From positions 1-25,679 of the forward strand of contig SHVP01000027.1 of the NCBI GenBank assembly GCA_009694165.1: a stretch of 25,679 nt of DNA, read 5' to 3'. This document shows, piece by piece, positions 1 to 9,083 of this stretch. This DNA comes from Alphaproteobacteria bacterium. GTDB lineage: Bacteria > Pseudomonadota > Alphaproteobacteria > SHVP01. The translations under genes and the position numbers were made by a program. The stretch's first letter is position 1, and each line of letters begins with the position of its first letter. The notes below the pieces were generated by a model. The model saw only the letters and a list, made by a program, of their open reading frames with translations, had not been told where the DNA came from and searched no databases.

Positions 1-596
1 AGGACATGAAGTTTCGCGGCGAGAACTCCCAGCTGACCATCGGGCCCCATTCGACAATTCGCGAACATGTGACAATGAATCCTGGAACGGCGGGTGGCGG
101 CATGGTTACCCGCACCGGCAGTCACTGCCTATTCATGGTGGGCGCGCACGTCGCGCACGACTGCATCATCGGCGACCACGTGATTTTGGTGAACAACGCG
201 ACGCTTGCTGGCCACGTCTCGATTGGCGACTATGTGATTCTTGGTGGTCTATCGGCGGTTCACCAATTCGTCCGCATCGGCCAGCATGCAATGGTCGGCG
301 GCATGTCCGGTGTCGAAAACGACGTCATTCCCTATGGCTCGGTGACGGGCAACCGGGCCTTCCTGTCCGGACTCAACGTCGTCGGCTTGAAGCGACGCGG
401 CTTTAATCGCGACCAGATCCATGACCTTCGTCACGCCTATCGCCTTCTATTCGCCCAGGAGGGGACGCTGCAGGAGCGCTTGGAAGACGTCGGTCAAATG
501 TTCGCCGACAAGCCCGTTGTGATGGAAATCGTCGAATTCATGCGCGCTAATTCACCGCGGGCCCTTTGCCAACCCAAGTTGGATCGTGCCGCCTAA
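1..596 (+). CDS. lpxA: Acyl-ACP:UDP-N-acetylglucosamine O-acyltransferase LpxA (5' end outside window)
   Basis: LpxA makes the first committed transfer of lipid A synthesis in the cytoplasm, moving a 3-hydroxyacyl chain from ACP to UDP-GlcNAc. The reading frame is open from base 3 with no plausible start, so roughly the first 65-70 residues lie upstream and about 198 residues are seen. The visible part has the left-handed beta-helix hexapeptide pattern ([27 protein letters not shown]), the N-terminal-side motif [12 protein letters not shown], and the catalytic histidine context VAHDC. The C-terminal helical part follows VVGLKRRGF. The stop TAA at 594-596 overlaps lpxI by 11 bases, so lpxA, lpxI and lpxB are probably one operon. 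Identification is firm; only the beginning is missing. Confidence 0.97.
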   Translation, partial: DMKFRGENSQLTIGPHSTIREHVTMNPGTAGGGMVTRTGSHCLFMVGAHVAHDCIIGDHVILVNNATLAGHVSIGDYVILGGLSAVHQFVRIGQHAMVGGMSGVENDVIPYGSVTGNRAFLSGLNVVGLKRRGFNRDQIHDLRHAYRLLFAQEGTLQERLEDVGQMFADKPVVMEIVEFMRANSPRALCQPKLDRAA

Positions 597-1404
597 GCTC
601 GGCATTTTGGCAGGCACCGGAGAGCTACCGCGCCGTCTAATCGAAGCCTGTCAACGCGACGGCCGGTCGTTCTTTGTGGTCCGTTTCGAAGGCGAGAACG
701 ACAATGGCGATCTTGCCGATTACCCCGGTGTTCGCGTTCCACTTGGTGCCCTGGCCCGCACCTTCGCCGCGTTGAAGCGCGAACAATGTGAAGAGATCGT
801 GTTGGTCGGCAAGTTTAAGCGCCCCAACCTCGCCTCGGTGAAACTCGATCTGCGCGGCGCGATGTTGCTGCCAAAGCTTCTGCGTGCCGGCGGCGACAAT
901 TCTCTGCTAACGGTTATCCTTCACGAATTGGAGCAAGAGGGATTTCGCGTCGTCGGCGTCGACCAGATCCTGCCGCCGTTGACCGCGCCGGAAGGGGTGT
1001 TTGGCCGCTGCCGTCCCAGCGCGGTGGATGAGGCCGACGTCGCTATGGGGCTTGCCGTATTGCAGGCGTTGTCCCCGTTCGACGTGGGCCAAGCTGTGGT
1101 GGTGGAGGGGCAGCGAGTCTTGGGTATCGAAGGCCCGGAAGGGACCGACTCCCTGCTCGACCGCTGCAAGTCCTTGAAGGCCCGCGCGTCGGCGGGAGTG
1201 CTCGTTAAGTTGAAAAAGACGGGCCAGGATGGACGGGTCGATCTGCCCACGATCGGCCCCATGACGATCGACCAGGTCGTGCGATGCGGGTTGGCGGGTA
1301 TCGCTGTCGGCGCGACGACCACGCTGGTCGTCGATTTTCCGGCGGTCGTGCAGCGAGCGGACGAACTCGGCGTATTCGTCATTGGCGTGGACCCGGCGGT
1401 CTAG
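586..1404 (+). CDS. lpxI: UDP-2,3-diacylglucosamine pyrophosphatase LpxI (DUF1009)
   Basis: LpxI hydrolyses UDP-2,3-diacylglucosamine to lipid X and UMP. It replaces LpxH in most alphaproteobacteria. The 272-residue product has the N-terminal [14 protein letters not shown] motif and the conserved C-terminal block containing VDLPTIGP, whose Asp is in the region known to be catalytic in the Caulobacter enzyme, followed by GLAGIAVGA. Length fits the family (about 270-280). The start is a GTG at 586 inside the end of lpxA, giving an 11-base overlap that suggests translational coupling. It sits between lpxA and lpxB, the expected order. Identification is from motifs and context and is very secure; the alternative starts nearby would remove the conserved LGILAG strand. 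Confidence 0.96.
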   Translation: MPPKLGILAGTGELPRRLIEACQRDGRSFFVVRFEGENDNGDLADYPGVRVPLGALARTFAALKREQCEEIVLVGKFKRPNLASVKLDLRGAMLLPKLLRAGGDNSLLTVILHELEQEGFRVVGVDQILPPLTAPEGVFGRCRPSAVDEADVAMGLAVLQALSPFDVGQAVVVEGQRVLGIEGPEGTDSLLDRCKSLKARASAGVLVKLKKTGQDGRVDLPTIGPMTIDQVVRCGLAGIAVGATTTLVVDFPAVVQRADELGVFVIGVDPAV

Positions 1405-1409
1405 TGGCG

Positions 1410-2579
1410 ATGGAGAGGCCGCGAATCATGCTGGTGGCCGGGGAGCCGTCCGGGGACCAGCTTGGCGCGGCGATGATGCGCGCGCTGCGCGCCTTGACCC
1501 AAGAGGGGGTCGAATTCGCGGGTATCGGCGGTTCGGCGATGGAACGCGAGGGGCTGCATAGCCTGGTACCCCTGGCCGATCTTGCCGTCATGGGGCTGGC
1601 CGAGGTGGTGCCGCGCCTGCCGACGATTCTTCGGCACCTTCGGCGCGCGTGCGATTTTGCCCTTGCTTGGCACCCCGACGCCTTGGTCACGATCGACGCG
1701 CCCGGCTTCAACCTGCGCCTTGCGAGGCGCATCGGCCGCGGCTCCTTCCCCTTGATTCACTGTGTCGCACCGTCGGTGTGGGCCTGGCGGCCGGGCCGGG
1801 CGCAAAAGATGGCGGTCCTGTTTGATCACCTCCTCACGTTACTCCCCTTCGAGCCACCCTATTTCGAGCGCGTCGGGCTCCCAGCCACCTTCATCGGTCA
1901 TCCGCTACTCGAGCGACCGCAGCCGGGCGACGGCCCGGCATTCCGGCGGCGCCTTGGAATCACCGCCGAGGAAACCGTGGTCGGCGTTCTGCCAGGCAGC
2001 CGACGCAGCGAAACCTCGCGCCTGCTCGCGCCCTTCGGTCAGACCGTCGCCCGACTCGCGCGCGAGCGCCCTCTAACGGTCGTCCTGCCAAGCGTTTCGC
2101 CCGTCGAGGCTGACGTGCGCCAGGCGGTCGCCTCATGGCCGCTACGGACCGTCGTGGTCGTCGAGGAGTCTGAGAAGGCCGACGCCTTTGACGCCTTTGA
2201 TGTCGCCATGGCGGCCTCGGGAACGGTGGCGCTGGAGCTCGCGCGCGCGTCGGTGCCGTCGATCGTTGCCTATCGGCTGAACCCGCTGACGCACGCGATC
2301 GTTCACCGACTCATTCACGCCCGCTTTGCCAATTTGGTTAACGTCGTGCTCGACCGCATGGTCGTCCCCGAGTTTCTGCAGGGTGACTGCACGCCGAAAA
2401 AACTCTATGACGCCCTGCGCGCGCTCCTGGACAACCCGGACGAGGGCGAAAAGCAGGTTGCAGCCGCCCGGGAGGCGCTAGGCGCGTTGGTTCCCGGTGG
2501 GGGGCGCCCACCGAGCGAGATCGCGGCGACAAAAGTTCTGGAGCTGATCGCCAACCGGGTCGCGACTAGGCGAAACTAG
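1410..2579 (+). CDS. lpxB: Lipid-A-disaccharide synthase LpxB
   Basis: LpxB is a GT19 glycosyltransferase that joins lipid X to UDP-2,3-diacylglucosamine to form the beta-1,6 lipid A disaccharide at the inner face of the inner membrane. With ATG 1410 the product is 389 residues, the usual size, and begins eight residues before the diagnostic VAGEPSGDQLGA motif. Other landmarks are GIGGSAMEREG, a VAPSVWAWRPGRAQKM block, FIGHPLLE, VLPGSRRSE and the C-terminal SGTVALELA. A GTG at 1404, overlapping the lpxI stop, is an alternative start two codons upstream. The 3' end overlaps by four bases the end of the convergent 74-residue gene on the other strand. Function and operon position leave little doubt. 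Confidence 0.96.
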   Translation: MERPRIMLVAGEPSGDQLGAAMMRALRALTQEGVEFAGIGGSAMEREGLHSLVPLADLAVMGLAEVVPRLPTILRHLRRACDFALAWHPDALVTIDAPGFNLRLARRIGRGSFPLIHCVAPSVWAWRPGRAQKMAVLFDHLLTLLPFEPPYFERVGLPATFIGHPLLERPQPGDGPAFRRRLGITAEETVVGVLPGSRRSETSRLLAPFGQTVARLARERPLTVVLPSVSPVEADVRQAVASWPLRTVVVVEESEKADAFDAFDVAMAASGTVALELARASVPSIVAYRLNPLTHAIVHRLIHARFANLVNVVLDRMVVPEFLQGDCTPKKLYDALRALLDNPDEGEKQVAAAREALGALVPGGGRPPSEIAATKVLELIANRVATRRN

Positions 2580-2800
2580 ATGAGGCCCCACCAAAGCAGC
2601 ATGGCGACAGCGCCGGCGGTGGCGCTGCGGACAAGCAGACGCCGGGCATGAAAACACAGCGTCGGTGCATTGTCATTGGCGGGCGGTGGCATGTAGAGGC
2701 GGGCTAGGCGATAGCGCTTCGCCCGGACCAATGGGATCGGTGGGCGCCCCATCCGACGACGGGCGCGAAACTTGCGGAGGCGCTCCCCTTTTGCGGCCAT
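2576..2800 (-). CDS. Uncharacterised 74-residue basic protein with C-terminal membrane segment
   Basis: I do not recognise a named family. The product is 74 residues, very rich in Arg/Lys in its first half (for example GERLRKFRARRRMGRPP), has a central PPPANDNAP stretch, and ends with one hydrophobic segment of about 14-16 residues (roughly 59-74), compatible with a tail anchor. The start ATG lies 8 bases after the gltA stop, and an AGG Shine-Dalgarno element 7 bases upstream overlaps that stop codon, which suggests coupled translation with gltA. The short ANDNAP-like motif is, to my recollection, common in small alphaproteobacterial proteins, but no function follows from it. The end overlaps the convergent lpxB by four bases. 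It is likely real because of the RBS, spacing and composition. Confidence 0.6.
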   Translation of the reverse strand: MAAKGERLRKFRARRRMGRPPIPLVRAKRYRLARLYMPPPANDNAPTLCFHARRLLVRSATAGAVAMLLWWGLI

Positions 2801-2808
2801 TGTCCGAC

Positions 2809-4131
2809 CTACCCGCGTTTCTCGATCGGCACATATTCGCGCTTGGTGGCCCCGGTGTACAGCTGCCGCGGCCGCCCGATCTTTTGGTCTGGGTCGGTGA
2901 TCATCTCGTTCCACTGGGCGATCCAGCCGACCGTGCGGGCGAGGGCAAACAGCACCGTGAACATCGAGGTCGGGAATCCCATCGCCCGCAAGATGATGCC
3001 TGAGTAGAAATCGACGTTCGGAAACAGCTTGCGCTTCACGAAATATTCGTCGGCGAGGGCGATCTGCTCGAGTTCCATCGCCAGTTTCAGCAGCGGCTCA
3101 TTGGCCACGCCGAGCTCTGCTAGGACCTCGTGGGCGCTGGAGCGCAGTGCGGCCGCACGCGGATCGTAATTCTTGTAGACGCGATGGCCAAAGCCCATGA
3201 GTCGGACGCCCGAATTCTTATCTTTCACCTGCCGAAGAAAGTTTGGGATCTCGTCCGCCGACCCAATCGACGTCAGCATGTCGAGTACAGCCTCGTTGGC
3301 GCCGCCGTGGGCCGGTCCCCACAGGCAAGCGATGCCGGCAGCGATGCAGGCGAATGGATTGGCTCCCGACGACCCAGCGAGGCGCACTGTCGAGGTCGAC
3401 GCATTTTGCTCATGGTCAGCGTGCAGAATAAAAATTCGCGCCATCGCCTTGGCAAGCGTCGGGCTGACCTTGTACTCCTCCGCGGGGACCGCGAACATCA
3501 TGTGCAGGAAGTTCGACACGTAATCGAGATCGTTGCGCGGATAGACGAACGGCTGCCCAATCGAATACTTGTACGCCATCGCGGCAATCGTCGGCATCTT
3601 GGCAATCAGACGGTAGGACGCCACCTTGCGATGCTCAGGATTATCGATGTCGACGCTATCGTGATAGAAGGCGGACAGCGCCCCGACCACACCCACCATG
3701 ACGGCCATGGGGTGGGCGTCGCGGCGAAAGCCACGGAAGAAATTGTTGATCTGGTCGTGCACCATCGTGTGCCGGCTGACCGTGTAGATGAACTGCTCAA
3801 GCTGCGTTTTGTGGGGCAGTTCGCCGTTCAAAAGCAGGTAACAAACCTCGAGGTAGTTGCCGCGCTCGGCCAGCTGCTCAATCGGGTAACCGCGGTGCAA
3901 AAGGACGCCGGCGTCACCGTCGATAAAGGTGATCTTTGAATCACAGCTCGCAGTGGCCATGAAGCCAGGATCGTAGGTGAAGTAGCCCGATTCGCCGTAG
4001 AGCTTGCGAATGTCGAGCACCTCGGGACCGGTCGTGCCCGAGCGCACCGGGATGATGTAGTCCTTGCCGTTCAGGCTCAGCGTTGCGGTCTTGCCCGTGG
4101 GCGCTTTATTGGCTGCTGCTTGCTCGGCCAT
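2809..4131 (-). CDS. gltA: Citrate synthase
   Basis: Citrate synthase condenses acetyl-CoA and oxaloacetate to citrate, the entry step of the TCA cycle. The 440-residue product matches the Gram-negative (type II, hexameric) form in length and N-terminal extension. The catalytic residues are visible in their contexts: His in [14 protein letters not shown], His in [15 protein letters not shown], and Asp in PNVDFYSGI. The last residues VPIEKRG are typical of the alphaproteobacterial enzyme. It lies 139 bases downstream of gltX on the same strand with its own candidate promoter in that gap, and is followed 8 bases later by a small ORF. The ATG at 4131 gives the expected N terminus. Confidence 0.98.
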   Translation of the reverse strand: MAEQAAANKAPTGKTATLSLNGKDYIIPVRSGTTGPEVLDIRKLYGESGYFTYDPGFMATASCDSKITFIDGDAGVLLHRGYPIEQLAERGNYLEVCYLLLNGELPHKTQLEQFIYTVSRHTMVHDQINNFFRGFRRDAHPMAVMVGVVGALSAFYHDSVDIDNPEHRKVASYRLIAKMPTIAAMAYKYSIGQPFVYPRNDLDYVSNFLHMMFAVPAEEYKVSPTLAKAMARIFILHADHEQNASTSTVRLAGSSGANPFACIAAGIACLWGPAHGGANEAVLDMLTSIGSADEIPNFLRQVKDKNSGVRLMGFGHRVYKNYDPRAAALRSSAHEVLAELGVANEPLLKLAMELEQIALADEYFVKRKLFPNVDFYSGIILRAMGFPTSMFTVLFALARTVGWIAQWNEMITDPDQKIGRPRQLYTGATKREYVPIEKRG

Positions 4132-4163
4132 ACCGCTCGTCCTCTATTTTTTTCTCGCTGAAG

Positions 4164-4199
4164 CTGCCTCGCCCTGCAGGCATGGGCAGGCAGATTATA
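4164..4199 (-). promoter_or_regulatory. gltA upstream region: perfect -10 hexamer abutting an inverted repeat
   Basis: On the minus strand a perfect TATAAT occupies 4199-4194. The best -35 at 17-base spacing, TTTCAC at 4222-4217, is weak. Immediately downstream is an inverted repeat at 4164-4193: arms CTGCCT and AGGCAG, then GCCC and GGGC with one bulged C at 4170, around a 9-base loop. The expected transcription start, about 4187, falls inside the first arm, so the repeat is better read as a possible operator than as a complete leader hairpin. The gltA leader would be about 56 bases. Promoter and dyad are seen directly; any regulator is unknown. Confidence 0.45.
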
Positions 4200-4270
4200 C
4201 ACAGGAAGGGCCCAAAGTGAAATTCGACCTCTGCGCTTACCTATTACAGAAAAATCAAAATACTGATCTC

Positions 4271-5689
4271 TTAAGGCGCGGGTGCGGAGGCCCGTGCGGC
4301 GATGGCGATGCGGACTAAGGTTTCGCGTTGCCCGAGAACGCGCATGACGTCGAACACTCCGGGCGAAACCGTGCGCCCCGTCAGGGCAACCCTCAGGGGC
4401 TGCGCTACCTTCACCAGTTTGATGCCGCTCGCTTCGGCAAAGGCGCGGATCGCCGCTTCGATGCTCGTGTGATCCCAATCCTGTAGATCGCCGAGGATCG
4501 GCGCCACCTTGGCGAGCAGCGCTCGCCCCTCGGCATTGAGCACGTCACCGGCTTTGGCGTCGATCGGCGGGGCGCCGCTCAAGAAATAGAAGGCGGCGCT
4601 GTCGGCAAGTTCCTCCAACGTTTTAGCCCTTTGCTTGAGTTCCGCCATGGCGGCCAGCAGCCGATCGCGATCGGCCGGTTCAAAGACCCGGCCGATGCGC
4701 TTGACGATTCGCGGAATAACCAGGTCGGCCAGTCGTGCGTCGGCGATTTCGCGGATGTAGTGTCCGTTCACGTTCGCGAGCTTGACGAAATCGAAACGAG
4801 CGGCGGATCGCCCGATGGCTCCCATGTCAAACCAGGCAATGGCTCGCTCGGTCGAGATGATTTCATCGTCGGCGTGGGACCAGCCGAGGCGCAGCAGGTA
4901 GTTGCGCATTGCCTCCGGGAGGTAGCCTTGCTCGCGATAGGCATCCACCCCGAGCGCTCCGTGGCGCTTCGAAAGTTTTGCGCCATCGGGTCCATGAATG
5001 AGCGGCACGTGTGCGTAGACCGGCTGACGCCAATCGAGGGCGCGAATAAGGTTGAGTTGCCGGAACGTATTGGTGAAATGATCCTGGCCACGAACAATGT
5101 GAGTGATCGCCATATCGTGGTCATCGACGACGACCGCCAACATGTAGGTCGGCGTGCCGTCGGCACGCAGCAGGACCATGTCGTCCAATTCGGCATTGGC
5201 CAGACGAACCTCGCCCTGAACCACATCTTTGACGACGGTCTCGCCGTGCTGCGGCGCCTTGAAGCGAATGACCGGCGGCACATCTTTTGGCGCCGTGGCC
5301 GGGTCGCGGTCGCGCCAGCGCCCGTCGTAGCGGACCGATCTGCCTTCGGCACGCGCCCGCTCGCGCATGTCCGTCAATTCGGCCGGCGTCGCAAAACAGT
5401 GATAAGCCAGACCTTGCGCCAATAGCTGGCGAGCGACCGCTGCGTGGCGCTCAGCACGCAAAAATTGTCGTATCGGCTCACCATCCCAATCCAGTCCGAG
5501 CCACTGGAGTCCGTCGTAAATCGCCGCCACGGCTTCTTCGGTCGAGCGCTCGCGGTCGGTGTCCTCAATGCGCAGGTGGAACGTTCCTCCGCAATGGCGG
5601 GCGTACAACCAATTGAACAATGCCGTGCGCGCGCCGCCGATATGGAGATACCCGGTCGGTGAGGGGGCAAAGCGGGTGACGACGGTCAT
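4271..5689 (-). CDS. gltX: Glutamate--tRNA ligase
   Basis: A class I aminoacyl-tRNA synthetase that charges tRNA with glutamate. Many alphaproteobacteria lack GlnRS and use such enzymes also to make Glu-tRNA(Gln) for amidation; whether this copy does so cannot be read from the sequence. The 472-residue length is normal. The HIGH-type signature is GYLHIGG at residues 13-19 and the KMSKS-type signature is KLSKR at about 238-242; [10 protein letters not shown] and the C-terminal anticodon-binding helical region are present. It starts 3 bases after the stop of the GST-like gene, so the two are probably co-transcribed, and is followed by gltA, a common alphaproteobacterial arrangement. The class often carries two gltX paralogues, and I cannot tell which subtype this is. 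Confidence 0.97.
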   Translation of the reverse strand: MTVVTRFAPSPTGYLHIGGARTALFNWLYARHCGGTFHLRIEDTDRERSTEEAVAAIYDGLQWLGLDWDGEPIRQFLRAERHAAVARQLLAQGLAYHCFATPAELTDMRERARAEGRSVRYDGRWRDRDPATAPKDVPPVIRFKAPQHGETVVKDVVQGEVRLANAELDDMVLLRADGTPTYMLAVVVDDHDMAITHIVRGQDHFTNTFRQLNLIRALDWRQPVYAHVPLIHGPDGAKLSKRHGALGVDAYREQGYLPEAMRNYLLRLGWSHADDEIISTERAIAWFDMGAIGRSAARFDFVKLANVNGHYIREIADARLADLVIPRIVKRIGRVFEPADRDRLLAAMAELKQRAKTLEELADSAAFYFLSGAPPIDAKAGDVLNAEGRALLAKVAPILGDLQDWDHTSIEAAIRAFAEASGIKLVKVAQPLRVALTGRTVSPGVFDVMRVLGQRETLVRIAIAARASAPAP

Positions 5690-5692
5690 GGT

Positions 5693-6385
5693 TTAGCGCT
5701 TCCAATTCTCGGCGCGAGCGACGAAACCGGACAGGCGAGGGGAAGTGAGAACATACCGTTGCAGCGGTGAATCAGCGGGGGCTTTGACGATGTTGGCTAG
5801 CAGCCCGAACAGGGACGCATCGGTGCTGCACGGTCGCGCTCCGGTCAGGAACGGCTTGTCTCCCAGCAGGCCCTCGACGGCCCCCAAGTCCGCTTCGCCT
5901 TTCTTCCAGATATCCGTCTCTGGAAGCGTGGAGACACCCTGAGCGTGAAGCTGCCGAGCGAGACCGCGCCGGATCGCTTTATTGACGATCGGGCGGACCA
6001 AGCCCAGGAGATCCGTCAGGAGCACCGGTCTGAGGACCCCCCAGCCCGCCGACGTAAACCAACGCGCGTACACAGCGACCCAGTACAGGTCCTCCTCAAC
6101 CATCCGCTTGACCGCATGAGCGACCGCCCGGCCTTCATGGTTGAGATTATCGTCGAGCGAAAAGCCGTGACGCTCCTTGATGTGGCGCAGGATAAGTTCG
6201 CTGTCCCCGACAACGACATCTTCGTCCCGAATGTAAGGCACTTTGCCAAACGGGCCTTTGCGTGGATCGCCGAACTTAACCGCGTAGTCGACGCCGAGCC
6301 ACGCCAACGCGGTGGTGACCTTCATGCAAAACGGACTGAGGCTCGAAAGACCCCAGGCGCCCGGTATCTGATAGACGGTGATCAT
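5693..6385 (-). CDS. Glutathione S-transferase-like protein (Fax/metaxin-type N-terminal fold)
   Basis: A 230-residue cytosolic GST-fold protein. The N-terminal thioredoxin-like domain (about 1-75) shows ITVYQIPGAWGLSSLSPFC, KGPFGKVPYI (the cis-Pro strand) and DSELILRHI, the pattern of the GST_N_4/metaxin-like family rather than classical GSTs. The helical C-terminal domain ends with DASLFGLLANIV and LSGFVARAENW. The Ser-Pro-Phe-Cys segment is where the glutathione-binding residue would lie, but substrate and activity are unknown. The ATG at 6385 is supported by an AGGA element 6 bases upstream; longer in-frame starts add a low-complexity tail with no homology features. It ends 3 bases before gltX starts, suggesting co-transcription. 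The family call is good; the biochemical role is not established. Confidence 0.85.
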   Translation of the reverse strand: MITVYQIPGAWGLSSLSPFCMKVTTALAWLGVDYAVKFGDPRKGPFGKVPYIRDEDVVVGDSELILRHIKERHGFSLDDNLNHEGRAVAHAVKRMVEEDLYWVAVYARWFTSAGWGVLRPVLLTDLLGLVRPIVNKAIRRGLARQLHAQGVSTLPETDIWKKGEADLGAVEGLLGDKPFLTGARPCSTDASLFGLLANIVKAPADSPLQRYVLTSPRLSGFVARAENWKR

Positions 6386-6583
6386 GGGAATTCCTGTTTG
6401 GCCGCTGTCTCTAGCACAGCTGCCCAGCCGTCGCAGCAGGGAGCCCGCAACTTGGCCTGCCTCCGGTCGGTCGTGCATCGACGGCAATGCGGGGCGCCGG
6501 CCTGGCATAGGGGCCCCCTCGGCGTGGCAGCCAATCAGCAGTACCGCATCCAAAACCGCCTTGGTTCCTCGATAGGTGGGGGC

Positions 6584-6916
6584 ATGGACCCGCCATCGAG
6601 GTGGGCCTGTTCACGCGAAGGACGAGCCTCGATGCGTACTGACGGCAGAGTATGGGCCGTACTTGGCGCATTGGCCCTGGCGGTGAGTGGAACCGTCGCC
6701 ACAACCGCCGCCGAAGGACCAAACTCGCCACAAACTCGGCCAGCCGTGAGCGCCGTTGTGGCGCTGGCCGCGCCGGTGGAAGTAAAACGCACCGCCACCG
6801 AATCCGCCACCGGCGCGGAACCGACCAAGCGGCGCTATTTTCGGCGGACCGCGAAAAAAGAGGTTGCCGCCGACCAGGCAGCCAAGCCAGCCAAACGGCG
6901 CCGGTCGCAGAGCTAG
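6584..6916 (+). CDS. Small exported Lys/Arg-rich protein, unknown function
   Basis: I do not recognise a family. From ATG 6584 the product is 110 residues, and from ATG 6632 it is 94 residues. The first start has AGGTGGGGG directly upstream; the second has GAAGGA 9 bases upstream and gives a cleaner signal peptide (MRTDGR, then hydrophobic VWAVLGALALAVSGTVA, then a probable cleavage near TTA/AEG). The mature part is Ala/Thr/Pro-rich and ends in clusters such as TKRRYFRR and KPAKRRRSQS, so it would be a short, basic, disordered periplasmic or surface protein. It is divergent from the GST-like gene and sits 21 bases before comEC. Being short and low in complexity it could be a chance frame, but the signal peptide and RBS argue for a gene. 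Confidence 0.5.
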   Translation: MDPPSRWACSREGRASMRTDGRVWAVLGALALAVSGTVATTAAEGPNSPQTRPAVSAVVALAAPVEVKRTATESATGAEPTKRRYFRRTAKKEVAADQAAKPAKRRRSQS

Positions 6917-6937
6917 CGCGTCGCCGCAACCTGGCCG

Positions 6938-9083
6938 ATGGGGCGACTGATCGCACTGCTCGGACGCGGGCTCGCCGCCCCCGCGGCAATGCCGTCCGCG
7001 GAACTTCGTCGCTGGTTGCTTTGGTTTCCCGTTGGGATGGGAAGCGGAGCTGCGCTCTATCTGGAGATGACGGTCGAACCGCCAGTGGGTCTGGCTGGTG
7101 GCGCGCTCCTGACCGGGCTCGGTGCCGCGATCGCCCTCCGGCGACGTCGGGGCGTTCTTGGGATCGTCGTGGGCCTAGTATCGGTCGCCCTGGGATTTGT
7201 CGCCGGGGAGACCCGCGCCTGGCGACAGCAGGCACCGGTTCTTGCCAAGGCGCTCGGACCCACAGCGATTGAGGGACGGGTCCTCGACGTCGAATCGGCG
7301 GCCGGTGGTCGCCGTTTTCTGATCGATCGATTGACGATCGCCAAGCTAAATCCGACCGACACGCCCGACCGTGTGCGCATCATCGATCGATCGCGGACCG
7401 GCCCGATTCTTCCGGGTGATAGAGTGCGCGTGCGGGCAATCTTGCTTCCTCCCGCGGCGCCGGCGGGGCCAGGGGCATATGATTTTGCCCGTGACGCCTG
7501 GTTCAAGCGGATTGGCGCCGTCGGCTTCGCGACCGGCCCGCCGCAGCGCCTAACGGCAGGGAACCCAGGGCAGCTCCACATTTTTGTGGCTGGCGTCCGG
7601 CGCCTGATCGCGAATCGTATTCAGCATCAGCTTCCCCGCCCCACCGGCGGCATTGCTGTCGCTCTGGTGGTGGGCGAACAGGCGGCCATCCCGGAGAAAC
7701 ACCTGCAGGCGATGCGCGACGCAGGTCTAGCGCACCTGCTGTCTACCTCCGGGTTGCACACGGGTCTCGTCGCCGGAATCGTTTTCATCTCGCTTCGCCT
7801 CGCCGTGGCCCTGAGCCAGCACCTCGCATTGCGCTACCCGATCAAGATAATGGGCGGCAGGGGCCGCAGCCATTGCCGCCCTCTGCTACCTCGGACTGTC
7901 GGGAGCATCGGGGCCGAGCGAGCGGGCGTTCCTGATGGTGGGAATCGTTCTGCTCGGCGTCCTGGTCGATCGACCCGCCATTTCCATGTGCTTGTTGGCC
8001 ATAGCTGCGATCGCCGTTCTGGCCCTCGAACCTGAGAGCGTCCTCGGGCCCAGTTTTCAGATGTCTTTTGGTGCGGTTCTCGCACTCATCGCCCTCTATG
8101 AAGGGATCAAGCCCACCATGGCGCGCTGGCGCAGCCGGGCGGGACCCGTTGGCCGGGCCACCCTTTACGTCGGTGGGTTGACCGTGACAACATTCGTCGC
8201 GGGCATGGCCACGGCACCTTTCGCGCTTTACCACTTTGGCCGCTTTGTCTCCTTTGGGGCGGTCGCCAACCTACTGGCGATCCCGGTGACCAGCCTCTGG
8301 GTCATGCCACTCGCCATGCTCGTTCTGGTGCTGGTCCCTTGGGGAATCGAGGGGCCAGCGCTGACGGCGATGGGATGGGGCATTGACGTCATCCTGTGGA
8401 CAGCGCGCGAGGTGGCGGCCTGGCCCGACGCCACTTTTCTGGCGCCGGCCATGCCCGGTTGGGGGCTCGCCAGCTCGGCACTTGGGCTGTGTTGGCTGTG
8501 TCTATGACAAAAAGCCTGGCGGTGGTTTGGCCTCTTGGCACTGCTGGGCGGATTTGCGTCGCCGGTGTTCTGCGACCTCCCTGACATTTACGTGGATGCC
8601 GCGGCGCGCCAATTGGCGGTGCGATCGCCGACCGGGGGACTGATCGTCTCAGGTTCCCTCCGTTCCATCGTCAGCAAGACGTGGTTGCGCCGCGACGGCT
8701 TGGCCACCGCCGAGGTCTGGCCCGAAGTCGGGCAGGCGGGAGCCGACGGACAGCTTCGCGGTGATCGCAGCGGCTGCCTCTATCGCCATGGCGGGCGGGC
8801 GATCGCCCTCGTGCAAGATGCGGCGGCACTCGACGAGGACTGCGGCCGAGCCGAGGTCGTGATTAGCCTGGTTCCAATTCGCCGGCGCTGTCAGGCCCCG
8901 GAACTGGTGGTCGACCGCTTCAGCTTGTGGCGGAGCGGCGCCCACGCGATCTGGTTACGGCCGTCCGGAGTCCGGGTGGAAGCGACCGCTGATCGACGGG
9001 GCAGGCATCCGTGGGTCGATGCGGCTGGGCGGGATGCTAGTTCGCGGTCGCAGACTGCCCGGCGCGCGCGGTCCGAAGGATGA
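6938..9083 (+). pseudogene. comEC: comEC/rec2-family DNA-uptake channel gene, disrupted by a frameshift and a nonsense codon
   Basis: ComEC is the inner-membrane channel for single-stranded DNA during natural transformation. The coding content spans about 715 codons, the family's usual size without a C-terminal metallo-hydrolase domain, but in pieces. Piece one (6938-7850) has the N-terminal DUF4131-like region and the Competence-domain start GLAHLLSTSGLHTGLVAG. Near 7847-7850 one extra base shifts the frame and the original frame then reads junk to 8035; family-like sequence resumes at TGG 7851 (WAAGAAAIAALCYLGLSGAS, then RAFLMVGIVLLGVLVDRPAIS). This second piece ends at an in-frame TGA at 8505-8507, and the same frame continues without a break (QKAWRWFGLLALLGG, DLPDIYVDAAARQLAVRSP) to 9083. 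Position next to lexA and gltX is the usual comEC place. Sequencing error is possible but two separate lesions make decay likely. Confidence 0.88.

Noticed and set aside
5945..6583. Plus-strand frame opposite the GST-like gene
   Set aside because: Only its last 94-110 codons look like a gene (signal peptide and RBS); the rest is antisense to a conserved protein.
7844..7853. Programmed frameshift in comEC
   Set aside because: The AAGATAATGG context contains no slippery heptamer and no evident stimulatory structure, and a second nonsense lesion lies downstream, so mutation or error is simpler.
8505..8507. TGA read as Trp (altered genetic code) or selenocysteine in comEC
   Set aside because: Normal genes here end in TGA (tpiA, secG, copA, trpD), so TGA is a stop. 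ComEC is not a selenoprotein, and the gene also has a frameshift.
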